Positions 41,174-48,820 of a DNA stretch of 53,138 bases are shown piece after piece. Origin of the DNA: Burkholderiales bacterium 68-10. GTDB lineage: Bacteria > Pseudomonadota > Gammaproteobacteria > Burkholderiales > Burkholderiaceae_C. Under the pieces are notes generated by a model. The model saw only the letters and a program-made list of their open reading frames with translations, was not told the DNA's origin and made no database searches. Where the stretch lies: NCBI GenBank assembly GCA_001897615.1, contig MKTG01000072.1:58101-111238 (forward strand), read 5' to 3'. Each line of letters opens with the position of its first letter. Positions within the stretch are counted from its first letter, which is position 1. A program made the translations under genes and the position numbers.

Positions 41174-42164
41174 ACAGCCCGCGCACCCGCGCATGCAGCC
41201 GCGCCAGGCCCAGCAGCGCGTCGGTGAAGGGCGTGGCCACGCCGGTCAGCTGCCCCAGCTCGCGCACCGAGGCGACCAGCGCGTCCAGCTCGACCGACCG
41301 GCCGGCCTCCACGTCCTGCAGCATCGAGGGCTTGAAGGCGCCCAGCTTGCGCGTCACCGCATGGCGATCCTCGGGCGTCTGATCGATCGGCACGCCGATG
41401 CGCGCGCCGATCTCGCGCGCCTCCAGCATCACGGCGCTGACGAAGCCGCGCGCCAGATCGTCATCCAGGATGCGGTCGGCGGTGGCGCCGGTGAAGGCGC
41501 TGATGGGGTTGATCGTCATATTGCCCCATAGCTTGTACCAGACGTCCTTCTGGATCTGTGCCGACACCGTTGTGTCGAAGCCTGCCTGGCGCAGCAGCGC
41601 CGCCAGTGACGCGAGGCGCGGCGTGTCGCCGCCGGCCGGCTCGCCCACGATCAGGCCGTTGCCGAAGTGGCGCCGGATCACGCCCGGCTCGTCGACCGAG
41701 CAGCTGGCATGCACCACGCAGCCGATCACGCGCCGCGCGTCGATGGCCTGCGCGATGGCGCCGCCCGGATCGACCGACTCCAGCCGCGTGCCGGCCAGCG
41801 GCCCGCCAAAGCCCTGCAAAAACCACCACGGCACGCCGTTCATGGCCGTCAGCACGGCGGTATCCGGGCCCAGCAGCGGCGCGATGGCGCGCGCCACCTC
41901 GGCCATGGCCGGCGCCTTGACGGCGACGATCACCAGGTCTTGCGGGCCCAGATCAAACGGGCTGTCGCTGGCCTGCACGGCAAACGCACGCTCGGCCACC
42001 GCGCCATCGGCCCCCGCCTCGCGCAGGCGCAGCCCGTGCGTGCGCAACGCCGCCAGCGTGGCGCCGCGCGCCACCGCGCTCACGGCAGCGCCCTGTGCGG
42101 CCAGCCGCGCGCCCAGCCAGCCACCGATGGCGCCGGCGCCGTAGATGCAGATTTTTTGAGTCAT
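41166..42164 (-). CDS. 2-dehydropantoate 2-reductase family protein
   Basis: A 332-residue ketopantoate-reductase-like enzyme. The N-terminal motif ICIYGAGAIGGWLGARLA is the NADPH-binding site. The C-terminal domain includes DVWYKLWGNMTINPISAFTGAT with the catalytic Lys and Asn of the family. Many members in aromatic-degrading bacteria are not PanE, so I give no symbol. The start codon ATG 42164 lies inside repeat A copy 12 and the GAAG 6 bases before it is also repeat sequence. The 3' end overlaps the EamA gene. Confidence 0.85.
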   Translation of the reverse strand: MTQKICIYGAGAIGGWLGARLAAQGAAVSAVARGATLAALRTHGLRLREAGADGAVAERAFAVQASDSPFDLGPQDLVIVAVKAPAMAEVARAIAPLLGPDTAVLTAMNGVPWWFLQGFGGPLAGTRLESVDPGGAIAQAIDARRVIGCVVHASCSVDEPGVIRRHFGNGLIVGEPAGGDTPRLASLAALLRQAGFDTTVSAQIQKDVWYKLWGNMTINPISAFTGATADRILDDDLARGFVSAVMLEAREIGARIGVPIDQTPEDRHAVTRKLGAFKPSMLQDVEAGRSVELDALVASVRELGQLTGVATPFTDALLGLARLHARVRGLYV

Positions 42165-42217
42165 ATTGGTCTTCAGCGCTTTACCATCAAGCGCAAACAG
42201 CTATATATTTGATAGTT
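42162..42217 (-). repeat. Repeat A copy 12, supplying the start codon of the PanE-like gene
   Basis: On the minus strand: AACTATCAAATATATAGC, TGTTTGCGCTTGATGGTAAA, GCGCTGAAGACCAATATGAC. The repeat's terminal AAAATG/AATATG block provides the ATG. It also forms the 3' region after vapC in the other reading direction of the gap. Confidence 0.8.
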
Positions 42218-42235
42218 AACTTGACGCCGACCAGA

Positions 42236-42664
42236 TCAACCCAGGCTGCCCAGATGCCGCTGCGCGGCCTGCGCCAGGCCCTGATCGAAAGTGACCAGTG
42301 GGCACTTCAGCGCCTCGGCCAGCCACAAATAGCTGGCGTCGTAGGCGCTGAGCTGGTAGCGCTGGGCCAGGGCAAAACCGGGTGCCATCTCGACTTCGTG
42401 CAACTCGACGTCCAGCACCAGCGCATCGGCCAAGCCCGGCAGGGCGTGCGCTTCGCCACGCCGATGCTTCTTGAGCGCGACGTTGGTGATTTCGTACATC
42501 AGCAGGTGCGGCGCATGGATAGCGCGGCCTTGCAGGTGATCTTGCGCGACGTCGTACCAATGCTCGCGGAACACCAGCCCGGCCAGCACCGAGCAGTCGA
42601 TGACCACCGCGGGGCGCACCAGGTACCGCGCGGGCGGCTCGGCCACGTGCAAGCGCAAGCTCAT
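42236..42664 (-). CDS. vapC: VapC-like PIN-domain toxin
   Basis: A 142-residue PIN-domain ribonuclease. VVIDCSVLAGLVF gives the first catalytic Asp (Asp23); QLSAYDASYLWLAEALKCPLVTFD carries later acidic residues. VapC toxins cleave specific RNAs, often initiator tRNA. About 18 residues precede the usual PIN start, so a shorter start is conceivable, but ATG 42664 overlaps the antitoxin stop by four bases, the standard toxin-antitoxin coupling. Confidence 0.87.
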   Translation of the reverse strand: MSLRLHVAEPPARYLVRPAVVIDCSVLAGLVFREHWYDVAQDHLQGRAIHAPHLLMYEITNVALKKHRRGEAHALPGLADALVLDVELHEVEMAPGFALAQRYQLSAYDASYLWLAEALKCPLVTFDQGLAQAAQRHLGSLG

Positions 42665-42960
42665 CGGCTGTCGCGGTCTTCGCGGATGAGCTGCACGCTG
42701 TTGCTCTGGTCGTGGATGGGCTCGGGGTACTTGGCCCGCAGCTCGGCGTAGATCTGGTCGATGCTCTTCCAGCCGCGGCGCACGCCGGGCGGGCGAGTGG
42801 GTGCGCCGGCCACGGGGGCGCTGGTGACCTGGTCTTCGCGCGCGGCCTGCTCGATGATGCTCATCAGCTCGCCCTGCAGCGAGCGGTGGTTGCGCGCGGC
42901 GCGCTGGCGCAGATGCTCGGCCAGGGGCTCGGGAACGTCCTTGATGGTCAGCGTGGTCAT
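42661..42960 (-). CDS. vapB: FitA/VapB-like ribbon-helix-helix antitoxin
   Basis: A 99-residue antitoxin. The N-terminal 40 residues (TTLTIKDVPEPLAEHLRQRA, NHRSLQGELMSIIEQAA) form a FitA/Arc-type ribbon-helix-helix DNA-binding domain. The C-terminal half (GWKSIDQIYAELRAKYPEP) would wrap the toxin. It is the first gene of the pair and presumably autoregulates by binding the 10-bp inverted repeat at 42981-43009. The pair lies between the PanE-like gene and the 3' end of the hpa operon. Confidence 0.87.
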   Translation of the reverse strand: MTTLTIKDVPEPLAEHLRQRAARNHRSLQGELMSIIEQAAREDQVTSAPVAGAPTRPPGVRRGWKSIDQIYAELRAKYPEPIHDQSNSVQLIREDRDSR

Positions 42961-42980
42961 GGCTTAGGGCTCGATGGATT

Positions 42981-43009
42981 CGAAATGCATCCGATTTGAA
43001 TGCATTTCG
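42981..43009. promoter_or_regulatory. Palindromic operator upstream of vapBC
   Basis: CGAAATGCAT (42981-42990), 9-bp spacer, ATGCATTTCG (43000-43009): an exact 10-bp inverted repeat 20 bp upstream of the antitoxin ATG. GATTCGAAATGCAT and GATTTGAATGCAT also form near-direct half-sites. Position and symmetry fit autorepression by the VapBC complex. Confidence 0.6.
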
Positions 43010-43035
43010 GCGCCATCGTCAACGGCGCGAGTGGC

Positions 43036-43797
43036 TCACTCGCGCCAGCCACGGTCCATGCGATCGACCTGCCGCACCAGCGCGTCGAACACATCCTGCC
43101 CCGCACCGCGTGCGGGGTCGAACTGGAACGAGTCGCGCGTGCACTGCGCCGCAATGGCCTCGGGCACCGGCAGGGGCGCGCCCATGCTTTGCGTGGCCAG
43201 CTGGATCTCGCAGGCGCGCTGCAGCGTCCACAGCACGGCAAAGGCCAGCGGCAGGGTTTGGCCCCAGGACAGCAAGCCGTGGTTGCGCAGGATGACGGCT
43301 TTTCGGTTACCAATGCTTTGAACGACCCGCGGCCCTTCGTCGGCACGGATGGTGATGCCCTCGAAGTCGTGATAGGCCACCATGCCGTGCAGCTGCGCGC
43401 TGTAGAAGTTGCTTTGCGACAGCCCGCTGGCCAGCGAGGCCACCGCCACGCCCGCCGTGGTGTGCGTGTGCATGACGCAGTGCGCGCCCTCCACGCCGTC
43501 GTGAATGCAGCTGTGCAGCACGTAGCCGGCCGGGTTGATGGGGTACTTCGACTCGCACAGGATGTCGCCCGCCAGATTGATCTTGACCAGGTTGCTGGCC
43601 GTCACTTCGCTGTAGTGCAAGCCGAAGGGGTTGATCAGGAAATGCTTGTCGCCGCCCGTGGCGCTTTCGGGTACGCGCAGGGTGATGTGGTTGTAGATCA
43701 TCTCGGTCCAGCCGAGCAGCGCGAACACGCGGTAGCAGGCGGCCAGTTGCAGGCGTGCGGCGCGCTCGTCGGGGTGGCAGGTGTCGAGCAGGCTCAT
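43036..43797 (-). CDS. Class II aldolase/adducin family protein
   Basis: A 253-residue class II aldolase-like enzyme. The zinc-ligand region is visible as MHTHTTAGVAVAS, with YNHITLRVPE earlier and RNHGLLSWGQTL later. Substrates are usually sugar phosphates or short hydroxy-oxo acids. It is the last gene of the minus-strand hpa operon, 2 bp after the YghU-like GST stop, so co-expression is certain enough, but no known step of homoprotocatechuate breakdown needs it. It may handle a side product or a related aromatic route. Confidence 0.85.
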   Translation of the reverse strand: MSLLDTCHPDERAARLQLAACYRVFALLGWTEMIYNHITLRVPESATGGDKHFLINPFGLHYSEVTASNLVKINLAGDILCESKYPINPAGYVLHSCIHDGVEGAHCVMHTHTTAGVAVASLASGLSQSNFYSAQLHGMVAYHDFEGITIRADEGPRVVQSIGNRKAVILRNHGLLSWGQTLPLAFAVLWTLQRACEIQLATQSMGAPLPVPEAIAAQCTRDSFQFDPARGAGQDVFDALVRQVDRMDRGWRE

Positions 43798-43799
43798 GG

Positions 43800-44642
43800 T
43801 CAGGCCTTCTTCAGGATGGCGTCGAAGTCGCTGGCCGCATGGCGCTCGCGCAGGCCGCCGTTGCGGCGGTTCACCAGCCGGCCGCGCTGCACGCCGGGGC
43901 GCGCCGCCACCTGCTTTTGCCAGCGCAGCACGTTCTGGTACGAGGCGGCGCCCAGAAACTCGGCCGCGTTGTAGGCCTCGCCCACCACCAGCGCGCCGTA
44001 CCAGGGCCAGATCGCCATGTCGGCGATGCTGTAGTCGCTGCCGGCCACGTATTCATGCTGGGCGAGCTGCTGGTCCAGCAGGTCAAGCTGGCGCTTGACC
44101 TCCATGGTGAAGCGGTCGATCGGGTATTGCTGCTTTTCGTTGGCGTAGGCGTAGAAATGCCCGAATCCGCCGCCCAGGTAGGGCGTGGCGCCCATCTGCC
44201 AGAACAGCCACGACAGGCAGGCCGCGCGCGCCTTTGGTGCGCCGGGAATGAAAGCGCCGAACTTTTCGGCCAGGTACAGCAGGATGGCGCCGGACTCGAA
44301 CACCGGGATGGCCGGCGACACGCCGCGGTCGACCAGCGCCGGGATCTTGGAATTGGGGTTGACCGCGACAAAGCCGCTGCCGAACTGATCGCCCTCGCCG
44401 ATGTCGATCAGCCAGGCGTCGTATTCGGCACCCGCAATGCCTTTTTGCAGCAGCTCCTCCAGCAGGATCGTCACCTTCTGGCCGTTGGGCGTGGCCAGCG
44501 AATACAGCTGCAGCGGGTGCTGGCCCACCGGCAGCTCGCGCTCGAAGCGCGCCCCGGCCGTAGGGCGGTTGATGCTGGCGAACTTGTTGTCCTCTTTGGG
44601 CTGCCATTGCCAGACTTTGGGCGGGACGTAGGAGGTGCTCAT
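43800..44642 (-). CDS. yghU: YghU-type glutathione S-transferase
   Basis: A 280-residue nu-class GST. PPKVWQWQ near the start, LPVGQHPLQLYSLATPNGQKVTI, EYDAWLIDIGEGDQFGSGFV, NPNSKIPAL and GGGFGHFYAYA align by eye with E. coli YghU, which reduces organic hydroperoxides and binds two glutathiones. ATG 44642 was chosen from the family N-terminus; ATG 44678 would overlap the hpaI stop as TGATG and add 12 residues. It sits inside the hpa operon, where peroxide or quinone detoxification would make sense. Confidence 0.9.
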   Translation of the reverse strand: MSTSYVPPKVWQWQPKEDNKFASINRPTAGARFERELPVGQHPLQLYSLATPNGQKVTILLEELLQKGIAGAEYDAWLIDIGEGDQFGSGFVAVNPNSKIPALVDRGVSPAIPVFESGAILLYLAEKFGAFIPGAPKARAACLSWLFWQMGATPYLGGGFGHFYAYANEKQQYPIDRFTMEVKRQLDLLDQQLAQHEYVAGSDYSIADMAIWPWYGALVVGEAYNAAEFLGAASYQNVLRWQKQVAARPGVQRGRLVNRRNGGLRERHAASDFDAILKKA

Positions 44643-44677
44643 GTCGGTGCTCTGTGTTGCCGGCGAATGCGACGCCA

Positions 44678-45469
44678 TCAGCCGCTCTTGAAATGGCTGG
44701 CCAGCGCACTGGTTTCGCGCGCCAGCACGTTGGTATCCAACCCCACGGCGACAAAGGTGGCGCCCCAGTCCAGATAGCGCTGGGCGCTGGCACGGTCGGG
44801 TGAGAGGTTGCCCGCCGCCTTGCCAGCGGCCACGATGCGGCGCGTGGCGTCTTCCATCAGGGCCTGCATCTCGGGGTGAGCGGGATTGCCGCGATGGCCC
44901 ATGGAGGCCGACAGGTCGGCCGGGCCGATGAAGATGCCGTCCACGCCATCGACGGCGGCAATCGCCTCCAGGTTGTCGATGGCGGTCCGCGTTTCGGCCT
45001 GCACCAGGATGCACAGGCGATCGTTGGCCTCGTGCACGTATTGCGGCCAGCGGCCCCAGCGCGCGGCGCGTCCGCCGGCCATGCCGCGAATGCCGCCGGC
45101 GCCGCCCTCGCCCGGATAGCGCGCGGCGCGCACGATGGCCGCCGCCTGCTCGGGCGTGTCGACCATGGGCACCAGCAGGGTTTGCACACCCAGGTCGAGG
45201 TACTGCTTGATCAACATCTCGCCCACGTAGCCGTGGCCCATGGGCAGGCGGGCGATGGCGTGGGTCTGCGGGTAGGCGGCGATGGTCTGCAATTGATGCA
45301 GGATGGTCTCCAGGCTGTGATAGGTGTGCTCGCCGTCGATCAGCAGCCAGTCGAAGCCGGCGCCGGCGGCGATTTCGGCCACCGTGGTGTTGGGCAGGTT
45401 GAGCCAGAAGCCGATCTGGCGGCGCTGGTTCTGCAGCGCCTGCTTGAAGGGGTTGACGGGGGTTTGCAT
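44678..45469 (-). CDS. hpaI: 4-hydroxy-2-oxoheptanedioate aldolase
   Basis: HpaI cleaves 4-hydroxy-2-oxoheptane-1,7-dioate into pyruvate and succinate semialdehyde, the last step of the pathway. The 263-residue class II pyruvate aldolase shows FDWLLIDGEHTYHS (catalytic His48), QTLLVPMVDTPEQA, LVQAETRTAIDNLE (metal Glu) and GVDGIFIGPADLSASMG (metal Asp). It begins MQTPVNPFKQAL five bases after the hpaH stop. Confidence 0.95.
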   Translation of the reverse strand: MQTPVNPFKQALQNQRRQIGFWLNLPNTTVAEIAAGAGFDWLLIDGEHTYHSLETILHQLQTIAAYPQTHAIARLPMGHGYVGEMLIKQYLDLGVQTLLVPMVDTPEQAAAIVRAARYPGEGGAGGIRGMAGGRAARWGRWPQYVHEANDRLCILVQAETRTAIDNLEAIAAVDGVDGIFIGPADLSASMGHRGNPAHPEMQALMEDATRRIVAAGKAAGNLSPDRASAQRYLDWGATFVAVGLDTNVLARETSALASHFKSG

Positions 45470-45474
45470 GGTGT

Positions 45475-46290
45475 TCAGGTGAATTGGAATTGCAGCGTGC
45501 CCAGCGGGCCGTAGTCGGCCTCGAACACATCGCCGGCTTTGGCCGCGACGGGGCGGGTGAAGGAGCCGGCCAGCACGATCTGCCCGGCCTTGAGCTGCTC
45601 GCCCCAGGGCGCCAGCTTGTTGGCCAGCCAGGCGATGCCGATGGCCGGGTCGCCCTGCACGCCGGCGGCCAGGCCCGTTTCTTCGACCATGCCGTTTTGT
45701 CGCAGGATGGCGCCGACCCAGGGGCGGCTGATGGCGCGCGCATCAGCCCGGCTGGCGCCCACCACGATGCCGGCGTTGGCGGCGTTGTCGCTGATGGTGT
45801 CCTGGACCTTGCGCATGGCGCGCGTGTGGCGGTCGAACTGTTCGATGCGGGCGTCGATGATCTCGATGGCGGGCGTGACGTAGTCGGTGGCGGCCAGCAC
45901 CTGTTCCACGTCCACGTGGGGTCCCTTCAGGTCGGCCTTGAGCACGAAGGCCAGCTCGACCTCGACGCGCGGGGCGATGAAGCGCTGGGTGGAGATGGCC
46001 AGCACCTGCCCGGGTGTGCAGGTGTAGAGCATGCTGTCCAGCAGGGTGCCGTAGTCCGGTTCGTCGATCTGGCTGGAGATCTGCATGGCGCGCGATGTGA
46101 GGCCGATCTTGTGGCCGATGACCTTGCGCCCCTGCGCCAGTTGCAGCGCCACCCAGGCGCGGCTGATGCGGTAGCCGTCCTGCACGGTCATGCCGGGAAA
46201 GCGCTTGGAAAAATGCTCGACGGGCTGGCGCGAGCGCTCGCTGGCGTGCAATTCGGCGGCAAGCTGCTGGATCTGGTCGTCGGTCAGCAT
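45475..46290 (-). CDS. hpaH: 2-oxo-hept-4-ene-1,7-dioate hydratase
   Basis: HpaH adds water to the 2-hydroxyhepta-2,4-diene-dioate pathway product to give the HpaI substrate. The 271-residue FAH-fold hydratase shows GHKIGLTSRAMQ, EPDYGTLLDSMLY, PRVEVELAFVLKADL (metal ligands) and NGMVEETGLAAGVQGDPA. The start MLTDDQIQQLAAEL is one base after the hpaF stop. Confidence 0.94.
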   Translation of the reverse strand: MLTDDQIQQLAAELHASERSRQPVEHFSKRFPGMTVQDGYRISRAWVALQLAQGRKVIGHKIGLTSRAMQISSQIDEPDYGTLLDSMLYTCTPGQVLAISTQRFIAPRVEVELAFVLKADLKGPHVDVEQVLAATDYVTPAIEIIDARIEQFDRHTRAMRKVQDTISDNAANAGIVVGASRADARAISRPWVGAILRQNGMVEETGLAAGVQGDPAIGIAWLANKLAPWGEQLKAGQIVLAGSFTRPVAAKAGDVFEADYGPLGTLQFQFT

Positions 46291-46291
46291 G

Positions 46292-46750
46292 TCAGGGCTT
46301 CTTGAACAAGGGGTGCAGGGTGCTGTGCTTGGCGTCGAAGACTTCAGGGCCTTCGTCGACCTGCACCGTCAGGCCGATGTGGCGCGTGGCCATCAGCGGG
46401 TCGAGTCGGGCGCGCAGCGCGGCGGTGATGGCCTGGCCGGCCGCCTGCTGCGTGGCCGCGCTGCGGCCGCGCGCCATGCGTAGGTTGGCGTACATGAAGG
46501 CGTATTCGCCCGGGTCGGGGCTGCTGATGCCGGTCTTGCCACTGCCCACGGCGCGCCCGGCGACGCCGCCGTCGGCCAGCGCGAAGTGCGGCGCCGGATA
46601 GGCCAGCACGCGCGTGCCGCCAGTGGGAAACACCTGGGCGCCCGCCTCGTCGCGCACCGCCAGCATGGCGTCGGCGGCGTCGCGGCACAGGGCGGGCATG
46701 TCGACGATGGCGTCGAGGTTGCCGGAGTAGAGGATGACGAGGTGGGGCAT
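46292..46750 (-). CDS. hpaF: 5-carboxymethyl-2-hydroxymuconate delta-isomerase
   Basis: HpaF is a tautomerase-superfamily isomerase acting after HpaE. The start MPHLVILYSGNLD provides the N-terminal proline (Pro1 after Met removal), the catalytic base. The 152 residues are somewhat longer than the ~126 of E. coli. Upstream, between this gene and hpaD, is a 131-bp gap filled by repeat C; a weak AT-rich leader without a strong Shine-Dalgarno sequence precedes the start. Confidence 0.9.
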   Translation of the reverse strand: MPHLVILYSGNLDAIVDMPALCRDAADAMLAVRDEAGAQVFPTGGTRVLAYPAPHFALADGGVAGRAVGSGKTGISSPDPGEYAFMYANLRMARGRSAATQQAAGQAITAALRARLDPLMATRHIGLTVQVDEGPEVFDAKHSTLHPLFKKP

Positions 46751-46777
46751 GGTGAATTCAGTCAACCAGACAGATCT

Positions 46778-46864
46778 GTCATTGCGAGGAGTGCAGCGAC
46801 GAAGCAATCCATGTGCGTTCGATTCGGCGCGGCGGCTGGATTGCTTCGCTGCGCTCGCAATGAC
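46778..46864. repeat. Repeat C: GTCATTGCGAGG-type hairpin inside the hpa operon
   Basis: GTCATTGCGAGGAGTGCAGC...GAAGCAATCCA (46778-46811) is inverted as TGGATTGCTTC...GCTCGCAATGAC (46837-46864) with few mismatches. This sequence type is a palindromic repeat seen in many unrelated bacterial genomes. It is the only copy in the window. Confidence 0.85.
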
Positions 46865-46881
46865 GAAACAAAGGTCACGAC

Positions 46882-47805
46882 TTACAGTCGGGGAAAGGCC
46901 CTGAAGCCGGTCGCGCGCGAAGCCTCGGGCCCTGGCACCGCGCTGCCGTCCTGCCTTGTCACCGGAAACACGGCGTTCATCTGCCCCGTTCCCGACGCCG
47001 CGAAGTAGGGCGTGATGACCTCCATCTTGCCGTCATACGCCGACCAGCCCAACGCGCCCAGCAGCATGGCGGTGTCGTGCATCATGCCTTCGCCGTGGCC
47101 CTTGGTGGCGTACTCGGGCAGCATGGCGCAGAAGTCGGTCCATTCGCCGTTCTTCCACATCTGGATCACCTCGTGGTCCAGCCGCTCCAGCAACGGGCTC
47201 CAGATCTTGAAGGCGAATTCGGGCGCCAGGCCGTTTTGCGCGAAGCGGTGCGACAGCGAGCCGCTGGCGAGGAACGCCACCTTGCCGTCGTAATGCTTCT
47301 CGACCGCCTCGCGCATGGCCCAGCCCAGACGAGCGCTATCATTCAGATAGTGACTGGTGCACAGTGCAGACACCGACACCACCTTGAAATGCTCGTCCGC
47401 ATTCATGTAGCGCATCGGCACCAGCGTGCCGTATTCGGGCTGCAGCGAGGTGGCGTCGTGCGCCAGCGTCTCCACCCCCTGCTCGTTGCACACCTGGGCC
47501 AGCAGCCGCCCCAGCTCGGGGTTGCCGTTGAAGCCGTAGGCCATGTTGCTGATGAAGTGCGGTAGCTCGTTGCTGGTGTACGTGCCCTGCCAGCGCGGCG
47601 CGCAGTTGAGGTGGTAGGTGGCGTTGACCAGCCAGTGGGTGTCGAACACCACCAGCGTGTCCACCCCCAACTCGCGGCAGCGGCGGCCGATTTCCTTGTG
47701 GCCGTCGATGGCGTCCTGGCGCGTGCCCTGGCGCGCGCCGGGCAGCTCGCTCAGGTACATGCTGGGCACGTGGGTGATCTTGGCGGCGAGGGCGAGTTGT
47801 CCCAT
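46882..47805 (-). CDS. hpaD: 3,4-dihydroxyphenylacetate 2,3-dioxygenase
   Basis: HpaD opens the ring of homoprotocatechuate by extradiol (meta) cleavage using Fe(II). The 307-residue class III (LigB-type) dioxygenase shows metal ligands His12 (KITHVPSMY) and His57 (VVFDTHWLVN), and the GSLSHRF segment of the active site. The start MGQLALAAKITHVP at 47805 overlaps the nitrilase stop as TGATG, so the two are translationally coupled. Confidence 0.94.
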   Translation of the reverse strand: MGQLALAAKITHVPSMYLSELPGARQGTRQDAIDGHKEIGRRCRELGVDTLVVFDTHWLVNATYHLNCAPRWQGTYTSNELPHFISNMAYGFNGNPELGRLLAQVCNEQGVETLAHDATSLQPEYGTLVPMRYMNADEHFKVVSVSALCTSHYLNDSARLGWAMREAVEKHYDGKVAFLASGSLSHRFAQNGLAPEFAFKIWSPLLERLDHEVIQMWKNGEWTDFCAMLPEYATKGHGEGMMHDTAMLLGALGWSAYDGKMEVITPYFAASGTGQMNAVFPVTRQDGSAVPGPEASRATGFRAFPRL

Positions 47806-48746
47806 CACTGCTCTCCGAGTTGCACGGCGCGCTGCGGCGCCGTGTTGACATGAAGTGAAAACACGTCCGGCCGGGCGTAGTGGCCCACCGGGTCGAAGTC
47901 CATCTGCGCGCCCGGGATGATCGACAGGTCCAGCTCGGCCGTCAGCAGCGCGTCCTCGCCGAACACCGGGCCGGCCAGCAGCTTGCCCAGCGGGTCGTGG
48001 ATGCTGCTGCCGCCACGCATCAGCACGGTGTCGGGCGCTTCGGGCAGCCGGTTGTTCATGCGTTCGGACGGGAAGTCCTTGCGCCGCAGGTGCTGGCAGG
48101 CCGACAGCACGAAGCAGCGCCCTTCCAGCGCGATGTGCTGCATGGTGGACTGCCACGAGTCGCGGTCGTCGGCGGTGGGCGCGCAATAGATCGTCACGCG
48201 CTGCTGGTACATGGCCAGGCGCAGCGCCGGCATGTAGTTTTCCCAGCAGATCACGGCGCCCAGCCTGCCCCAGGGCGTGTCCACCGCCTGCAGGGTGGAG
48301 CCGTCGCCGAAGCCCCACACCAGGCGCTCCAGCGCCGTGGGCATCAGCTTGCGGTGCTTGCCGATCACGCGGCCCTGCGGCCCCAGGTAGACCGCGGTGC
48401 AGTACAGCGTGCCGCCCTCGCGCTCGATGATGCCGAACACGGCGTACATCTGGTGGCGCGCGCATGCCTCGGCCAGCTGGGCCATCTCGGGGCCGTCGAC
48501 GGTGACGGCGGCGTCGTGGTAATGCTTGTACTCGGCGCGCCCCTGCGGCGTGCGCGCACCCAGGTAGATGTGGAAGTCGGCCCCCTTGGGATAGCCGCCG
48601 ATGAAGGCCTCGGGAAACACCACCAGTTGCGCGCCCTGGCGCGCCGCCTCGGCCATCAGGCCCAGCGCGCGCTCGACGGTGGCGGGGGTGTCCAGCAGCA
48701 CGGACGAGGCCTGCACCACGGCGGCGGTCAGCTTGGCCGTGCTCAT
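47805..48746 (-). CDS. Nitrilase (arylacetonitrilase-like carbon-nitrogen hydrolase)
   Basis: A 313-residue nitrilase with the complete catalytic triad: Glu46 (VVFPEAFIGGYP), Lys133 (HRKLMPT) and Cys167 (GAVICWENYMP). The CWENYMP form is that of true nitrilases rather than amidases. The product is translationally coupled to hpaD (TGATG) inside the hpa operon. The natural inference is that it hydrolyses a (hydroxy)phenylacetonitrile to a (hydroxy)phenylacetate that enters the pathway. This is inferred from context only. Confidence 0.9.
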   Translation of the reverse strand: MSTAKLTAAVVQASSVLLDTPATVERALGLMAEAARQGAQLVVFPEAFIGGYPKGADFHIYLGARTPQGRAEYKHYHDAAVTVDGPEMAQLAEACARHQMYAVFGIIEREGGTLYCTAVYLGPQGRVIGKHRKLMPTALERLVWGFGDGSTLQAVDTPWGRLGAVICWENYMPALRLAMYQQRVTIYCAPTADDRDSWQSTMQHIALEGRCFVLSACQHLRRKDFPSERMNNRLPEAPDTVLMRGGSSIHDPLGKLLAGPVFGEDALLTAELDLSIIPGAQMDFDPVGHYARPDVFSLHVNTAPQRAVQLGEQ

Positions 48747-48820
48747 GTCGCGCTCCCGAGGCGATGGGGGATGGGGTAGGTCATTCGTGTCTCCTGTTCT
48801 CGTAGGGGCAAAGGGGCGGA

